This document shows, one piece after another, positions 17,570 through 27,151 of a stretch of 64,000 nt of DNA. Both the position numbers and the translations under genes were made by a program. Each line of letters begins with the position of its first letter. Position 1 is the first letter of the stretch. This stretch comes from Paenibacillus roseus (lineage in GTDB: Bacteria > Bacillota > Bacilli > Paenibacillales > Paenibacillaceae): assembly GCF_016424485.1 (NCBI RefSeq), contig NZ_JAELUP010000001.1, positions 124,001 to 188,000 on the forward strand, written 5' to 3'. The notes beneath the pieces are model-generated. The model saw nothing but the letters and a program-made list of their open reading frames with translations. It was not told where the DNA came from and did not search any database.

Positions 17570-17598
17570 TTGCATTATCCATAAAAATACAGTATAAT
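17570..17598 (+). promoter_or_regulatory. Predicted promoter of the cold shock gene
   Basis: TTGCAT at 17570-17575, 17-base spacer, perfect TATAAT at 17593-17598. The leader would be only about 45 nt, without the long structured 5' UTR of E. coli cspA. Confidence 0.55.
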
Positions 17599-17648
17599 AA
17601 AGCTACTCGTCGGTTTAAATCGGCGGTCATTTTTAGGAGGTTGTTCAT

Positions 17649-17846
17649 TTGAAAGGTACAGTTAAATGGTTTAACGCAGAAAAAGGCTACGGTTTTATCT
17701 CTATTGAAGACGGCGACGATGTATTCGTACACTTCTCCGCAATTCAAGGCGACGGGTTCAAGACACTCGAAGAAGGTCAATCTGTAGAATTCGATATTAC
17801 TCAAGGCAATCGTGGACCTCAGGCAGCTAACGTAACTAAATTATAA
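17649..17846 (+). CDS. cspB: Cold shock protein, CspB type
   Basis: 65-aa single-stranded nucleic acid chaperone with one OB-fold cold shock domain. Both RNA-binding motifs are present: RNP1-like KGYGFI (about residues 13-18) and RNP2-like VFVHFSAI (25-32). It is expected to melt RNA secondary structure. The start is TTG with AGGAGG at 17635-17640 (8-base spacing); no ATG or GTG alternative fits. Monocistronic, with its own promoter and terminator. Confidence 0.95.
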   Translation: MKGTVKWFNAEKGYGFISIEDGDDVFVHFSAIQGDGFKTLEEGQSVEFDITQGNRGPQAANVTKL

Positions 17847-17897
17847 GATAATTGGTTTGGATAAACCTTTTATATTATAGGAAATATTGATATATCG

Positions 17898-17940
17898 GCA
17901 AAACTTCCGCCCTACTGAGGTCGGGAGTTTTGCTGTTTTT
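17898..17940 (+). terminator. Terminator of the cold shock gene
   Basis: 12-bp stem with one G-U pair (17898-17909 with 17922-17933) followed by TGTTTTT. It also faces the convergent MFS gene. Confidence 0.85.
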
Positions 17941-17968
17941 GAATCTGTTACTACCTATCCCTCGCTGC

Positions 17969-19159
17969 TTATTTAGCACGAATATGCTTGATTAGGAACC
18001 CTGCGGCCCCCAGAAGAGCCAGCCATGCGGCGGCTTCGAAGAAAGTCCCCCGGCCAAATACCTCCAATACATATCCGCCAATCAAACCGCTCAGGAGGCC
18101 GGCAATACCGGTCCAGATGACGGCAAACAGCGCCTGTCCGGAGGCGCGGAATTCATCCGGAATCAGATGCGTCATATACCTCAGTGCTGTCGAGAAAAAG
18201 ACGCCGAAAGATATGCTGTGCAAGGCTTGGATCAGCACTGCCCATTCGGGAGCTTCAACCCGTGAAAGCAGCCAGAACCTGAGCGCATAGCCGAGTCCTG
18301 CAAACGCAAGCAAGGGCAAGTCCTTGAACTTGTGCCCATATTTGCCGAGCAGGAAAAGTACGGGGATTTCACTAACCGCAGACACCATCCATGCCATTCC
18401 TACCAGTGACTCATCCGCCCCCATCTGCCGCATTGCCACGGCAAGAAAGCCGTCATTCATCCGGTGCGCAATCGACAGAAGCAGCAGCAGCAGGAAAAAA
18501 ATGATCACATCCGGCTTGCTTACCAGCTTGAGAAAGCCGCTGTACTGCACTTTAGGCGCGCTGGTCTGCTGATAATCCTTCAATGTAAATGACAGCCCAA
18601 GGGAGATGATAATGGTGACTATACCTGCAACCATCGTCGCTCCTGATCCGCTGGACTTGAGGAATTGCCCGATGACTAGCGCGGCTACGGCAAATCCGAT
18701 CGATCCGAAAATACGTATGGACGGATATTTGCGTCCTGTATGTTTGACTGACAACAAGATCAGACTGTCATTTAATGGGTTCAGCGGGGTTTGGAAAAAA
18801 TAAAACCCGGCCATGATAAAACAGACAGCTATAAAATCGGCCGAAGTAAACAGAAGCGACAGCATCGCCAATTGTCCGGCCAGCAGGATCATCATAATTT
18901 TACGGATGGTCCGAAACCGGTCGCTTGCCATACCGGCCAGTAGATTCGCAAAAATAGCGAGTGCCGGACCGATCGAATACAAGATTCCGATCTGCTGTTC
19001 CGAGTAGCCACGGTCCTGAAAGTATAGCGGGAAATAGGAGATGACGACGGCCGTAGTCGTATAGAAAGCAAAGCTGAACGTCCGCATCCTGGCCACTTCC
19101 TTGGAGGCTGTTGGCGATAGATCGGACTCCGGTGACTCCAGCGCAGGTGTAGTTGCCAT
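17969..19159 (-). CDS. MFS transporter, LacY/nucleoside-permease-like (YwbF type)
   Basis: Twelve-helix permease of about 396 aa. The pattern YFPLYFQDRGYSEQQIGIL followed by GMASDRFRTIRK and the family motif NPLNDSLIL is typical of the MFS_1-like/PPP group (YwbF, HcaT), usually sugar or aromatic acid symporters; the substrate cannot be read. ATG 19159 is selected because AAAGGGG lies 10 bases upstream; a further 22 codons of open frame extend upstream. It is followed upstream by another transporter gene on the same strand. Confidence 0.83.
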   Translation of the reverse strand: MATTPALESPESDLSPTASKEVARMRTFSFAFYTTTAVVISYFPLYFQDRGYSEQQIGILYSIGPALAIFANLLAGMASDRFRTIRKIMMILLAGQLAMLSLLFTSADFIAVCFIMAGFYFFQTPLNPLNDSLILLSVKHTGRKYPSIRIFGSIGFAVAALVIGQFLKSSGSGATMVAGIVTIIISLGLSFTLKDYQQTSAPKVQYSGFLKLVSKPDVIIFFLLLLLLSIAHRMNDGFLAVAMRQMGADESLVGMAWMVSAVSEIPVLFLLGKYGHKFKDLPLLAFAGLGYALRFWLLSRVEAPEWAVLIQALHSISFGVFFSTALRYMTHLIPDEFRASGQALFAVIWTGIAGLLSGLIGGYVLEVFGRGTFFEAAAWLALLGAAGFLIKHIRAK

Positions 19160-19265
19160 GATTGTGATTCCCCTTTGAGCAATAAATGTATGTGAAACAG
19201 TGCTTAAGCAGAAGCGGCAATGCAAGCTTTCCTGCCAGCTTCAGTCCCGGCAGCTGGCGAGGCGG

Positions 19266-20588
19266 TCAAACTTTGCCCGGAAGAGCTGTATCCATGGGCT
19301 TAATATAGCGAAGCGCCAGGGCGATGAAGCTGAATTCAGCCAGCATGCCAATGGATTGGGCCCAGGCTCCGATCGTGCCGTTCATGTGAGGCGCGAGCCA
19401 CACAAGTGAAATCAGGGTCAACAGCGTAAAACTCAGATTCGCGATTTGCGATCCAAGCATCAGCTTGGTCTGCCCCCTGACCAGCACCAATCCGTTTAGC
19501 GCGTCGAGCCAGGGCATGAGTATCGTAAGTAGCGCAAAAGCTTTCAGTGTGCGCAAGCTTTCCGCTTGGAGTCTGCCTTGCACGCCCATGATGTGTTCAA
19601 GAATGTAGACGCCGGCCGGAGTATAAGCCAGAATAAATAGCAAAATGGCAGGCACAAAGCCCAGCATTAAGGTGAATTTACGGACGGCAGCCGGATCAAT
19701 TCGGTAAAAGTTAAGTACAATCTGATGGAAATAGCTGAAAAAGCTGATCAACAGGCTGACCAGACTGGCAGCTATGGCGAATGCGGCGATCGACAGCTCG
19801 GCTTCCCACGTTTTGCCGAGCATGGCGTTAATTGCGGGTAAAATCCATAATGTAACCAGGGTCGACAACAGCAGGGGACGGAAAAAAGAGAATACCTGCC
19901 GCTTGTTTTCGATCTGATGCTGCTCTGCCTTGACCGGCATTTTCCGCACGAGGGCCCGGCCTTCCAAAAAACTGACGAGCGCCTCGATCATCATGCCGCA
20001 TAAAAAAATAACCGCTCCATCCCTGCCGCTGGTTACCCCGGTCTGAATAAAATAGAGGGACAATACATACATGCCCGCAAGCCTGATTGCCATGCCGATT
20101 GTCAGCCACTTGGTACGGAGATGGTAGATGATGACCCCGTGATAGAGACAGCGAATGCCGGAGAACAGGCTGACAAACATCAGTACCTTGTATACATCAA
20201 TAACTGCAGCAACTCGGCTCTCCTCAAGACCGAATGCGTTGCGGACAGCCCATGCTCCGGCTGGTGTATAACAAATGATCAGGCCAAGCGCCAGACTGCT
20301 GGCAAATACAATTTGCGCAACTCTGAGCATGGCCTGGAATGAAATCTTATCCCTTACAAGCGCTGAGCAAGTCTGCCGCAGCAGCACAGCCGGACGCTCA
20401 ACCAGCATCAGCATGCTCATGGCAATCGCATAGCTGGCGATAACCCGCTCAGGATCGGCGGACCGCGTCAGCGTACTATTGATAATAACATGAGAAATCG
20501 TAACCAGGCTGGCCGATATGCCCAGCGGCAGAAAAAAGGCCCCTATCCTTGCCAGGGATACTGAATGCTCAGGCTGTTCGGAAGACAT
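19266..20588 (-). CDS. Polytopic membrane protein, MOP/MATE-like
   Basis: 440-aa protein with about 12 hydrophobic segments and two-fold layout resembling the MOP flippase superfamily (MATE or ANK-like exporters). Diagnostic residues are not clear enough to name a subfamily or substrate. It is preceded by a short leader with GGAGTG close to the ATG. It is 106 bases upstream of the MFS gene on the same strand and might be expressed with it. Moderate certainty on class, low on role. Confidence 0.6.
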   Translation of the reverse strand: MSSEQPEHSVSLARIGAFFLPLGISASLVTISHVIINSTLTRSADPERVIASYAIAMSMLMLVERPAVLLRQTCSALVRDKISFQAMLRVAQIVFASSLALGLIICYTPAGAWAVRNAFGLEESRVAAVIDVYKVLMFVSLFSGIRCLYHGVIIYHLRTKWLTIGMAIRLAGMYVLSLYFIQTGVTSGRDGAVIFLCGMMIEALVSFLEGRALVRKMPVKAEQHQIENKRQVFSFFRPLLLSTLVTLWILPAINAMLGKTWEAELSIAAFAIAASLVSLLISFFSYFHQIVLNFYRIDPAAVRKFTLMLGFVPAILLFILAYTPAGVYILEHIMGVQGRLQAESLRTLKAFALLTILMPWLDALNGLVLVRGQTKLMLGSQIANLSFTLLTLISLVWLAPHMNGTIGAWAQSIGMLAEFSFIALALRYIKPMDTALPGKV

Positions 20589-20808
20589 GTCCGGTCACTC
20601 CTTGCAATAGTGGTCGCTGCCGCGCTTTCAAGCGTCGACAGATGATGAATAGCATGGTAAACAGTATAACATGATCAGAGACAAGCGGATATGTTGTCTG
20701 CGTAATTTTTCAGGTACAATGTGAAACCGTTTACGGCCTGGTTTCGTTCAATTTCGCTGGATTTGTAACGTTTGAAATGGTACATTAATGGTTGGAGGAT
20801 TAAAATTG

Positions 20809-21129
20809 ATGACGGGGAATCACTTCAAATGGGATGAGCGCCTGGAAATTGAACTGCCTAGCCTGATTCAGGGATGGGACAGCTATGAGTCGAACACTCA
20901 GGCAGCTATTCTAGCCTATTGGGAGGCGGTTCGCGGACATATTCCGGATCGGATTATGGCGCTTGAGAGGACGATTAATGAAAAGCAGGCCAGGCTTTAC
21001 GAGGAGGAAGACTTTGGGACTTCCTGCCGATTGAATTCGGAGATCGCTGAGCTGGCCAGCAAAATTCATGATTTGCATATCTGGTATCGAACACATCAGG
21101 ATATGGAGCCAAGACGTCATTCCGGATAA
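20809..21129 (+). CDS. Hypothetical protein upstream of ytpB
   Basis: About 106-aa soluble, helical, acidic protein without recognised domains. Two long amphipathic helices are apparent (around residues 45-95, including EKQARLYEEEDFG). The start is ATG 20809 or the TTG three bases before it, both served by GGAGG at 20794-20798; the ATG at 20788 precedes that site. It ends 27 bases before ytpB and likely forms one operon with ytpB and pfkA. Confidence 0.65.
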   Translation: MTGNHFKWDERLEIELPSLIQGWDSYESNTQAAILAYWEAVRGHIPDRIMALERTINEKQARLYEEEDFGTSCRLNSEIAELASKIHDLHIWYRTHQDMEPRRHSG

Positions 21130-21156
21130 ACTATTTGATTAGGGAGGACGCCCGCA

Positions 21157-22254
21157 TTGAAGAGTCTGAACGCTATGAAGCACGGGGCTCCCAAGAGCCC
21201 GCTGCAGCTGATGTACCGTGTATACAAGTATGTGCTTCCCGAAGTGGAACACCTGCTTGACGGCTGGACACGGCGCGCGGAGGCGATCCCGGATCGTGAG
21301 CTGCGGACGCAGGCGCTTGCCAGCATAGCGTCCAAGAAATTTCATTGCCAGGGCGGTGCGGTCTATGCGGCGGCAAGCCTCAATAACCGGCACGTGCTCA
21401 CTCCGCTTATTGTCGCTTTGCAGACGATCAGTGACTATCTGGATAATCTGTGTGACCGGAGCACCTCGCTTGACCCCGACGATTTTCGCCTTCTGCATCA
21501 GTCCATGCTGGATGCGGTTGATCTTGACGCAACGCCCAGAGATTATTATGCGCTTCGCCGGGAGCATGACGATGGCGGCTATTTGCTGGCTCTGGTAGAG
21601 ACATGCCGAGGCAGCATTGCACAGCTTCCTTCCTATCTGCAAGTCAAGCGTCAGGTGATCGACCTGGTTGGTCTTTACGCCGATCTTCAAGTTCACAAGC
21701 ATATCCGCAAGGATTTGAGAGAGCCGCGCCTGCTGAAGTGGTGGGAGGAGAAACGTCACAGCTACCCCCATTTGCAGTGGAACGAATTTGCTGCGGCAAC
21801 AGGTTCGACGCTCGGCATGTTTATGCTGTTTCTGGCCGCGGCTCATACCGGACTTCAGCAAAAGGATGCAGATATGATCCGCGACGCTTATTTTCCTCAT
21901 GTTTGCGGACTCCATATATTATTGGATTATCTGATTGATCAGGAGGAGGACCGCCAAGGCGGCGACCTTAACTTTTGCAATTATTATGTCAACCAGTCCG
22001 AGATGGTGAACCGGATCGGGAATATTGTGCAAAATGCCCGCGAAGATGTGAGGGTGTTGCCCGCAGCGCCGTTTCATCGTATGGTAATTGAAGGGCTGCT
22101 TGCCCTGTACTTATCGGACCCGAAGGTGAGAAAGCAGCGGGATGTGAAGCGCATCTCGAGGCAGCTCATGCGGAAAAGTCCGTTGACAAGGGTGTTTTTC
22201 TGGCTTAACAGTGTGTATATTCGCGCTAAGCAATATAGATTAAGTGTTGGATAA
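21157..22254 (+). CDS. ytpB: Tetraprenyl-beta-curcumene synthase (DUF2600)
   Basis: Large terpene cyclase of the YtpB family, which in Bacillus converts heptaprenyl diphosphate to tetraprenyl-beta-curcumene, a C35 sesquarterpene precursor. 365 aa is the family length. Asp-rich DYLDNLCDR (residues 93-101) and a second acidic cluster LDYLIDQEEDRQGGD (256-270) are the probable Mg-diphosphate sites. TTG start, GGGAGG 9 bases upstream. It lies 18 bases before pfkA, an unusual partner. No terpene cyclase partner or prenyl synthase gene is in the window. Confidence 0.9.
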   Translation: MKSLNAMKHGAPKSPLQLMYRVYKYVLPEVEHLLDGWTRRAEAIPDRELRTQALASIASKKFHCQGGAVYAAASLNNRHVLTPLIVALQTISDYLDNLCDRSTSLDPDDFRLLHQSMLDAVDLDATPRDYYALRREHDDGGYLLALVETCRGSIAQLPSYLQVKRQVIDLVGLYADLQVHKHIRKDLREPRLLKWWEEKRHSYPHLQWNEFAAATGSTLGMFMLFLAAAHTGLQQKDADMIRDAYFPHVCGLHILLDYLIDQEEDRQGGDLNFCNYYVNQSEMVNRIGNIVQNAREDVRVLPAAPFHRMVIEGLLALYLSDPKVRKQRDVKRISRQLMRKSPLTRVFFWLNSVYIRAKQYRLSVG

Positions 22255-22272
22255 ATAGGAGGATTGACAAGC

Positions 22273-23241
22273 ATGTCACAAGTAAAATCAATTGCAGTAT
22301 TGACAAGCGGCGGAGATTCCCAGGGGATGAACGCAGCGGTACGCGCTGTTGTCCGGAGCGCTTTATTTCATGGTATTGAAGTTTACGGGATTCAGCGCGG
22401 CTATCAGGGTCTGCTGAACAATGACTTGAGACCGATGGATTTGCGCAGTGTGGGCGACATCATTCAGCGTGGCGGTACTATACTGCAAACAGCCAGATGC
22501 AAGGAGTTCATGACTCCTGAGGGTCAGGAGAAAGGCGCACAGATTCTGCGCGATCGCGGTATTGACGGCCTGGTTGTAATCGGTGGGGACGGCTCTTATC
22601 AGGGCGCGAACAAGCTGAGCAAGCTGGGCATCAAGACGATGGCGCTGCCGGGCACCATTGACAATGATATTCCGTTTACAGATTTCACGATCGGTTTTGA
22701 CACCGCGGTTAGCATCGTTGTTGATGCGATCAACAAGCTTCGCGATACAATGACCTCCCATGAACGTTCCTCTATCGTTGAAGTAATGGGCCGTCATTGC
22801 GGAGATATCGCCCTCTATGCGGGATTGGCGAGTGGAGCCGAAACTATTATTGTCCCGGAAGTTCCGTATGATTTGGAGCAGGTAGCGCTTCGGATGCAGG
22901 AGAATTTCCAGCACGGCAAGCGCCACAGCATCATTGTTGTTGCAGAAGGCGCGGGCAGCGGGGAAGATGTAGCGCGTGAGATTACGGCACGCAATGGCAT
23001 TGAGCCGCGCGTCACCGTACTTGGCCACATTCAGCGTGGCGGTACGCCGACCCATAATGACCGGATTCTTGCCAGCCGTCTGGGCGACTTTGCAGTCCGC
23101 AAGCTCATGGAAGGCGATTCTGCCAAATCATGCGGTATTATTAACGGAGAGTATGTCGCAACAGATATCGATACTGTTGTAAATACGAAAAAGCCGTTCA
23201 ATATGGATCTTTACGAGCTTGCTCTCCGCTTGTCCCAATAG
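22273..23241 (+). CDS. pfkA: 6-phosphofructokinase
   Basis: ATP-dependent phosphorylation of fructose 6-phosphate, the committed step of glycolysis. 322 aa; hallmark motifs GGDGSYQGA, PGTIDNDI (catalytic Asp), TIGFDTA and MGRHCGD are intact. The N-terminal nucleotide loop reads GGDSQGMNAA where Bacillus enzymes have GGDSPGMNAA or GGDAPGMNAA, a conservative-looking but noticeable Pro-to-Gln change. ATG 22273 is used (AGGAGG 10 bases upstream); TTG 22264 is too close to that site. A terminator follows. Confidence 0.96.
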   Translation: MSQVKSIAVLTSGGDSQGMNAAVRAVVRSALFHGIEVYGIQRGYQGLLNNDLRPMDLRSVGDIIQRGGTILQTARCKEFMTPEGQEKGAQILRDRGIDGLVVIGGDGSYQGANKLSKLGIKTMALPGTIDNDIPFTDFTIGFDTAVSIVVDAINKLRDTMTSHERSSIVEVMGRHCGDIALYAGLASGAETIIVPEVPYDLEQVALRMQENFQHGKRHSIIVVAEGAGSGEDVAREITARNGIEPRVTVLGHIQRGGTPTHNDRILASRLGDFAVRKLMEGDSAKSCGIINGEYVATDIDTVVNTKKPFNMDLYELALRLSQ

Positions 23242-23251
23242 AAATCATTCG

Positions 23252-23283
23252 GAGTCTTATGGCTTTCATAAGGCTCTTTTTTC
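23252..23283 (+). terminator. Terminator after pfkA
   Basis: 10-bp stem with one wobble pair (23252-23261 with 23267-23276) followed by TTTTTT. Ends the ytpB-pfkA unit. Confidence 0.85.
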
Positions 23284-23333
23284 TGTCAATTTGTTATTGA
23301 ACTTAAAAAAATATGATCGAGGAGGACTTTTTT

Positions 23334-23870
23334 ATGAAAATAGCTATTCTTGCCGGAGGCAATCGCCAGCAAGCTACCAGCACACTGCTTGCCCGGTATG
23401 TAAAAAAGGTGGTGGAGCAAAGAAGCTATGAGGTTGATCTGATTGACTTGCACAAGGAGCCATTGCCATTCTACTCGCCTGACAACGGGGATGTTCCGCC
23501 TGCTGTCCAGCGTCTGCAAAGCACAGTCAAGGGGGCAGATGCAGTCGTGCTGAGCACGCCCGAGTATCACGGAAGCCTATCCGGCGTCTTGAAGAATGCT
23601 CTTGATTTCCTGAATTTCGAGCATTTTGACGGCAAGTTGGTCCTTGTATGCAGCTCCGCAGGAGGAAGTGTGGGAACCAGTTCCCTAACCCAACTGCAGA
23701 CTATTGTCCGCAACCTGCACGGTATTAACAGCCCGGAATGGATTTCCATTGGCGGCCAGCAGCGCAATTTCGGTGAGGACGGCGAGCCGGGGACAGAGGA
23801 AGTAAAAGCGCGGATTCAGCGCACTGTTGATTTCTTCCTTGCGCTTGCCGCCAAAGTGCGCCAGCATTAA
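23334..23870 (+). CDS. NADPH-dependent FMN reductase (flavodoxin-like)
   Basis: 178-aa flavodoxin-fold oxidoreductase of the NADPH:FMN reductase/azoreductase family. The N-terminal phosphate loop (LAGGNRQQATS), the STPEYHGSLSGVLKNALDF motif and the following SAGGSVGT match the family. It probably reduces flavins or quinone-like compounds; physiological substrate unknown. ATG 23334 follows GAGGAGG by 8 bases. It is monocistronic between the pfkA terminator and a convergent small gene. Confidence 0.88.
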   Translation: MKIAILAGGNRQQATSTLLARYVKKVVEQRSYEVDLIDLHKEPLPFYSPDNGDVPPAVQRLQSTVKGADAVVLSTPEYHGSLSGVLKNALDFLNFEHFDGKLVLVCSSAGGSVGTSSLTQLQTIVRNLHGINSPEWISIGGQQRNFGEDGEPGTEEVKARIQRTVDFFLALAAKVRQH

Positions 23871-23900
23871 TCTTCACTTTGCAGGTCGAGGGGACAAAAA

Positions 23901-23925
23901 ACGGGAACGCCTGGGGCGTTCCCGT
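23901..23925 (-). terminator. Terminator of the small minus-strand gene
   Basis: 11-bp GC-rich stem with a 3-base loop (23901-23911 with 23915-23925). Read on the minus strand it is followed by TTTTTTG. Confidence 0.85.
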
Positions 23926-23951
23926 CATACTGCTATCAATCTTTATCAATC

Positions 23952-24146
23952 TTAATGAAGAAGAACAGCTTTTTGAACCTCATAAATGCTGTGGTGCACG
24001 ATCTCAATCGCGTCTTCTGGCTCCAATACGGAGAGGCCGTCGCGAAGCACAATATTCAATTGCAGCTCTCGCTCCGTCAGGAAGGGAACCAACTCCGGCA
24101 CCAGCTTTTCGACAATCCGCGATAGTGTTACAGTTTGCATATCCAT
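23952..24146 (-). CDS. Hypothetical protein, 64 aa
   Basis: Unrecognised small soluble protein of 64 aa with several hydrophobic heptads (IVEKLVPELVPFLTERELQL). No motif of known function. ATG 24146 follows AAAGGGTG at 9-base spacing; the open frame extends further upstream without a better site. A strong terminator follows it directly, which supports a real transcript. The 263 bases upstream show a TATAAT on the minus strand but no convincing -35. Confidence 0.55.
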   Translation of the reverse strand: MDMQTVTLSRIVEKLVPELVPFLTERELQLNIVLRDGLSVLEPEDAIEIVHHSIYEVQKAVLLH

Positions 24147-24409
24147 CCTAACATCACCCTTTCCTTGAAATAATAAGAAAGTATTAAACGTCATACTTTA
24201 CTTTTATTTCTCTGTGGCACACAAGCCTTATCCAGCTTCAGGCAGGGCCTGCAGTAGCTAAAGCTTGTTAAACAGAAAGAAAACAGGGCAAACCGGTCTG
24301 GCATCAAACTAACAAACCTCGGAATACCTTTATTATAACAGGACGATTTTTAAAAACATAGTGACTTTCGGAAATTCCACTCAACATCCCGTCCATTTTT
24401 TAGCTGTTA

Positions 24410-25243
24410 TCAGCCGACAGGCTGGCGGAACTGACCCAGGACACCGACGGTCTCTACGATGCTGACGAACGCGCTCGGGTCCAGGGAAAGAATGGTTTTC
24501 CTAAGCTCGGCCAGTTCGTAGCGTGTCGTAACCGTCATCAGCATATCTTTCTCGTCTCCCGAATAGGCGCCTCGGGTCCGAATCACGGTTACGCCGCGAG
24601 GCCGTTCGAGCAATTTCTTCTTTAGTTTGTCCGTTTCTTTCGTAATAATAAATGCCGTCACCTTTACGTAGCGGATATGGATAATGTCGACAACCTTGCC
24701 GGCGGCAAAGATCGAGATCATGGAATACATTGCTGAGTCCCAGTCCTGAATCAGCCATCCCAAAACAAGGATAACAATTCCATTTAGGAGGAAAATAATC
24801 ATGCCGACCGGCAAGTCGCGCTTGCGCGTCACAATAGAAGCGATAATGTCAAAGCCGCCGGAGGAACCGCCTTTGCGAAGCGCCAAACCGCTGCCTAAGC
24901 CTACGATTACGCCTCCGAAGATGGCGCCCAGAAGCGGATCTCCGACGACCTGCTTGACCGGGATGAATTGGAGCCAGGCTGTTGCGGTGATAACGGAGAT
25001 GATGCTCCACAATATAAATCGCTTCCCGAGCGTGAATAGGCCCCATACAAGAATTGGAAAATTGAGAACGAAATACAGCCAGCCGATATTGCCGCCAGTG
25101 ATATAGCCAATCATCATCGAGATCCCGGATACACCTCCGCTTAACAGTTCGAAGGGGATCAGCAGCCTGTTAAATCCGAAGGCGACCAAGAACGAGCCGA
25201 GAATCATTGTGAGCATTGTTCCGGTATAGCGAAGCCATTCCAT
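24410..25243 (-). CDS. YitT family membrane protein (DUF161/DUF2179)
   Basis: 277-aa protein with an N-terminal YitT (DUF161) region of about five or six membrane helices and a C-terminal soluble DUF2179 domain (about residues 205-270, containing GVTVIRTRGAYSG). Family function is not established. Conserved motifs LSGGVSGISMM and RKGGSSGGFDIIA are clear. ATG 25243 is chosen from AAAGGAG; 11 upstream codons are open but lack a site. Single-gene unit, divergent from cshA. Confidence 0.9.
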   Translation of the reverse strand: MEWLRYTGTMLTMILGSFLVAFGFNRLLIPFELLSGGVSGISMMIGYITGGNIGWLYFVLNFPILVWGLFTLGKRFILWSIISVITATAWLQFIPVKQVVGDPLLGAIFGGVIVGLGSGLALRKGGSSGGFDIIASIVTRKRDLPVGMIIFLLNGIVILVLGWLIQDWDSAMYSMISIFAAGKVVDIIHIRYVKVTAFIITKETDKLKKKLLERPRGVTVIRTRGAYSGDEKDMLMTVTTRYELAELRKTILSLDPSAFVSIVETVGVLGQFRQPVG

Positions 25244-25422
25244 ATTCTTGCTCCTTTCACAATCTTGGTGAGACAAAAATGCAATTCATGTTAAGGAATA
25301 TTATGCGCCGCTTGCTATTACTGGTATTCGTCAATGAACTTATGTTATAATGAACAAGATATAGGGGCGGACTAATCTCCGCTTACATTGGGAGCTTTAG
25401 AAAAGAAGGAGTATGAATACGT

Positions 25423-27009
25423 TTGAAAACATTTGCTGAATTCGGCTTGGAACCAAAGGTGTTGCAAGCTATTACTGAGTTAGGATTCGAAGAATCCACT
25501 CCAATCCAGGACAAATCGATCCCGATCGCGATCACAGGCACCGACCTGATTGGTCAAGCTCAGACGGGTACGGGAAAAACCGCTGCTTTCGGTATCCCGC
25601 TTATTAGTAAAATTCCGGTCAGTGAGGATCGTATTGTTGCGCTGGTTATGACTCCGACACGGGAGCTGGCCATTCAGGTAGCCGAGGAGATCGGGAAACT
25701 ATCCCGCTACAAAGGCACTCGTTCCCTTCCGATTTACGGAGGCCAGGATATTGGACGTCAAATTCGCGCTTTGAAGAAAAAGCCGCAAATTATTATCGGA
25801 ACGCCAGGACGTTTGCTTGACCACATCAACCGCAAAACAATCCGTCTGGACGATGTTCAGACTGTTGTATTGGACGAAGCGGATGAAATGCTCGATATGG
25901 GCTTCATGGAGGACATTACGAGCATCCTGAGCATGGTCCCGGAAGAGCGTCAAACTATGCTGTTCTCGGCAACCATGCCGCCTAACATTCAGAAGCTGGC
26001 CCAACGCTTCCTGAAAAATCCGGAGCACGTATCCGTTATTCCGAAGAACATCACAGCTCCGCTTATTGATCAAGCTTATATCGAGTTGCATGAGCGCCAG
26101 AAGTTCGAAGGCTTGAGCCGTCTTCTGGACATGGAATCTCCTGAGCTGGCGATCGTATTCGGACGCACCAAGCGTCGTGTTGACGAACTGAGCGAGGCGC
26201 TGCAAAAACGCGGCTACTCCGCAGACGGACTGCACGGGGATCTTTCCCAAAACCAGCGGGACAACGTAATGCGCAAATTCCGCGACGGCAGCATCGATGT
26301 GCTTGTTGCTACAGATGTGGCGGCGCGCGGGCTGGATGTATCCGGCGTGTCCCATGTTATCAACTTTGACCTGCCGCAGGACCCTGAGAGCTACGTACAC
26401 CGTATCGGTCGTACCGGTCGTGCAGGGAAGGAAGGTACGGCATGGTCCTTCGTGACTCCTCGTGAAATCGATCATCTTCATTTCATCGAGAAAGTAACGC
26501 GCCAGAAAATTGCCAGAAAGCCGTTGCCAAGCATGGCGGAAGCTATCGAAGGCAAACAGCGTATTACAGCTGAGCGGTTGATTGAAATTATCCAAAGCGA
26601 CGACTTCCAGGAATACAAAGGCATTGCGATTCAATTGCTGGAGCGTTATGACTCCGTTCATCTTGTGGCCGCTGCAATCAAGCTGCTGACCGGCGAGAAG
26701 AAGGATGTCAGTATCGAGTTGACACCGGAAGATCCGATTCGTGCGAAGAAGCGCAAGCCGGATATCCGTTCAAGCGGGCGCCGTTTCTCCGGCGGACCGT
26801 TCGGCAGCGGCAATCGCAGCGGCAATGGCGGACGGTCCCGCGACAGCCGCGACAACCGCGGAGGTTATAATCGTGACCGCAACAACAACAGCGGGCGCGG
26901 AGACAACCGCGGACGCAATGAAGGCGGCCGCAGCGGGGAACAACGCAGCAGCAACAATGGCGAGTACCGTCGTCAGAGAAGTTCTTCCGACGACTATGTA
27001 AATAACTAA
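25423..27009 (+). CDS. cshA: DEAD-box RNA helicase, CshA type
   Basis: ATP-dependent RNA helicase (528 aa) likely acting in mRNA turnover, ribosome assembly and cold adaptation. Q motif near residue 29, Walker A AQTGTGKT (46-53), DEAD (151-154), SAT (182-184), and [10 protein letters not shown] motif VI are intact. The C-terminal tail from about residue 440 is rich in R, G, N and S, the usual RNA-binding extension. The start is TTG at 25423; AAGGAG is 11 bases upstream, and the nearby ATG 25413 is out of frame. TATAAT occurs at 25346-25351. Confidence 0.95.
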   Translation: MKTFAEFGLEPKVLQAITELGFEESTPIQDKSIPIAITGTDLIGQAQTGTGKTAAFGIPLISKIPVSEDRIVALVMTPTRELAIQVAEEIGKLSRYKGTRSLPIYGGQDIGRQIRALKKKPQIIIGTPGRLLDHINRKTIRLDDVQTVVLDEADEMLDMGFMEDITSILSMVPEERQTMLFSATMPPNIQKLAQRFLKNPEHVSVIPKNITAPLIDQAYIELHERQKFEGLSRLLDMESPELAIVFGRTKRRVDELSEALQKRGYSADGLHGDLSQNQRDNVMRKFRDGSIDVLVATDVAARGLDVSGVSHVINFDLPQDPESYVHRIGRTGRAGKEGTAWSFVTPREIDHLHFIEKVTRQKIARKPLPSMAEAIEGKQRITAERLIEIIQSDDFQEYKGIAIQLLERYDSVHLVAAAIKLLTGEKKDVSIELTPEDPIRAKKRKPDIRSSGRRFSGGPFGSGNRSGNGGRSRDSRDNRGGYNRDRNNNSGRGDNRGRNEGGRSGEQRSSNNGEYRRQRSSSDDYVNN

Positions 27010-27025
27010 ACTACGTCTAATCGTG

Positions 27026-27091
27026 AACCGGGAATTTTAATCGCGCTATGGCACCGGATAGGGCTCTAACGTGTTATTATTCCCGGTTTTT
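27026..27091 (+). terminator. Terminator after cshA
   Basis: 10-bp stem AACCGGGAAT/ATTCCCGGTT (27026-27035 with 27079-27088) with a 43-base loop, followed by TTT. Confidence 0.7.
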
Positions 27092-27151
27092 AAAAAGGGA
27101 AGAGATTTGCCGATTGCAACCATGATAACGTTTCTGTAGGGGGCTTCACAT

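Noticed and set aside
17292..17804. 170-codon minus-strand ORF across the cold shock gene
   Set aside because: Overlaps the cold shock gene and repeat R1 and carries no family features.
25699..26661. 320-codon ORF antisense to cshA
   Set aside because: Mirror frame of conserved helicase motifs; no ribosome binding site or domain.
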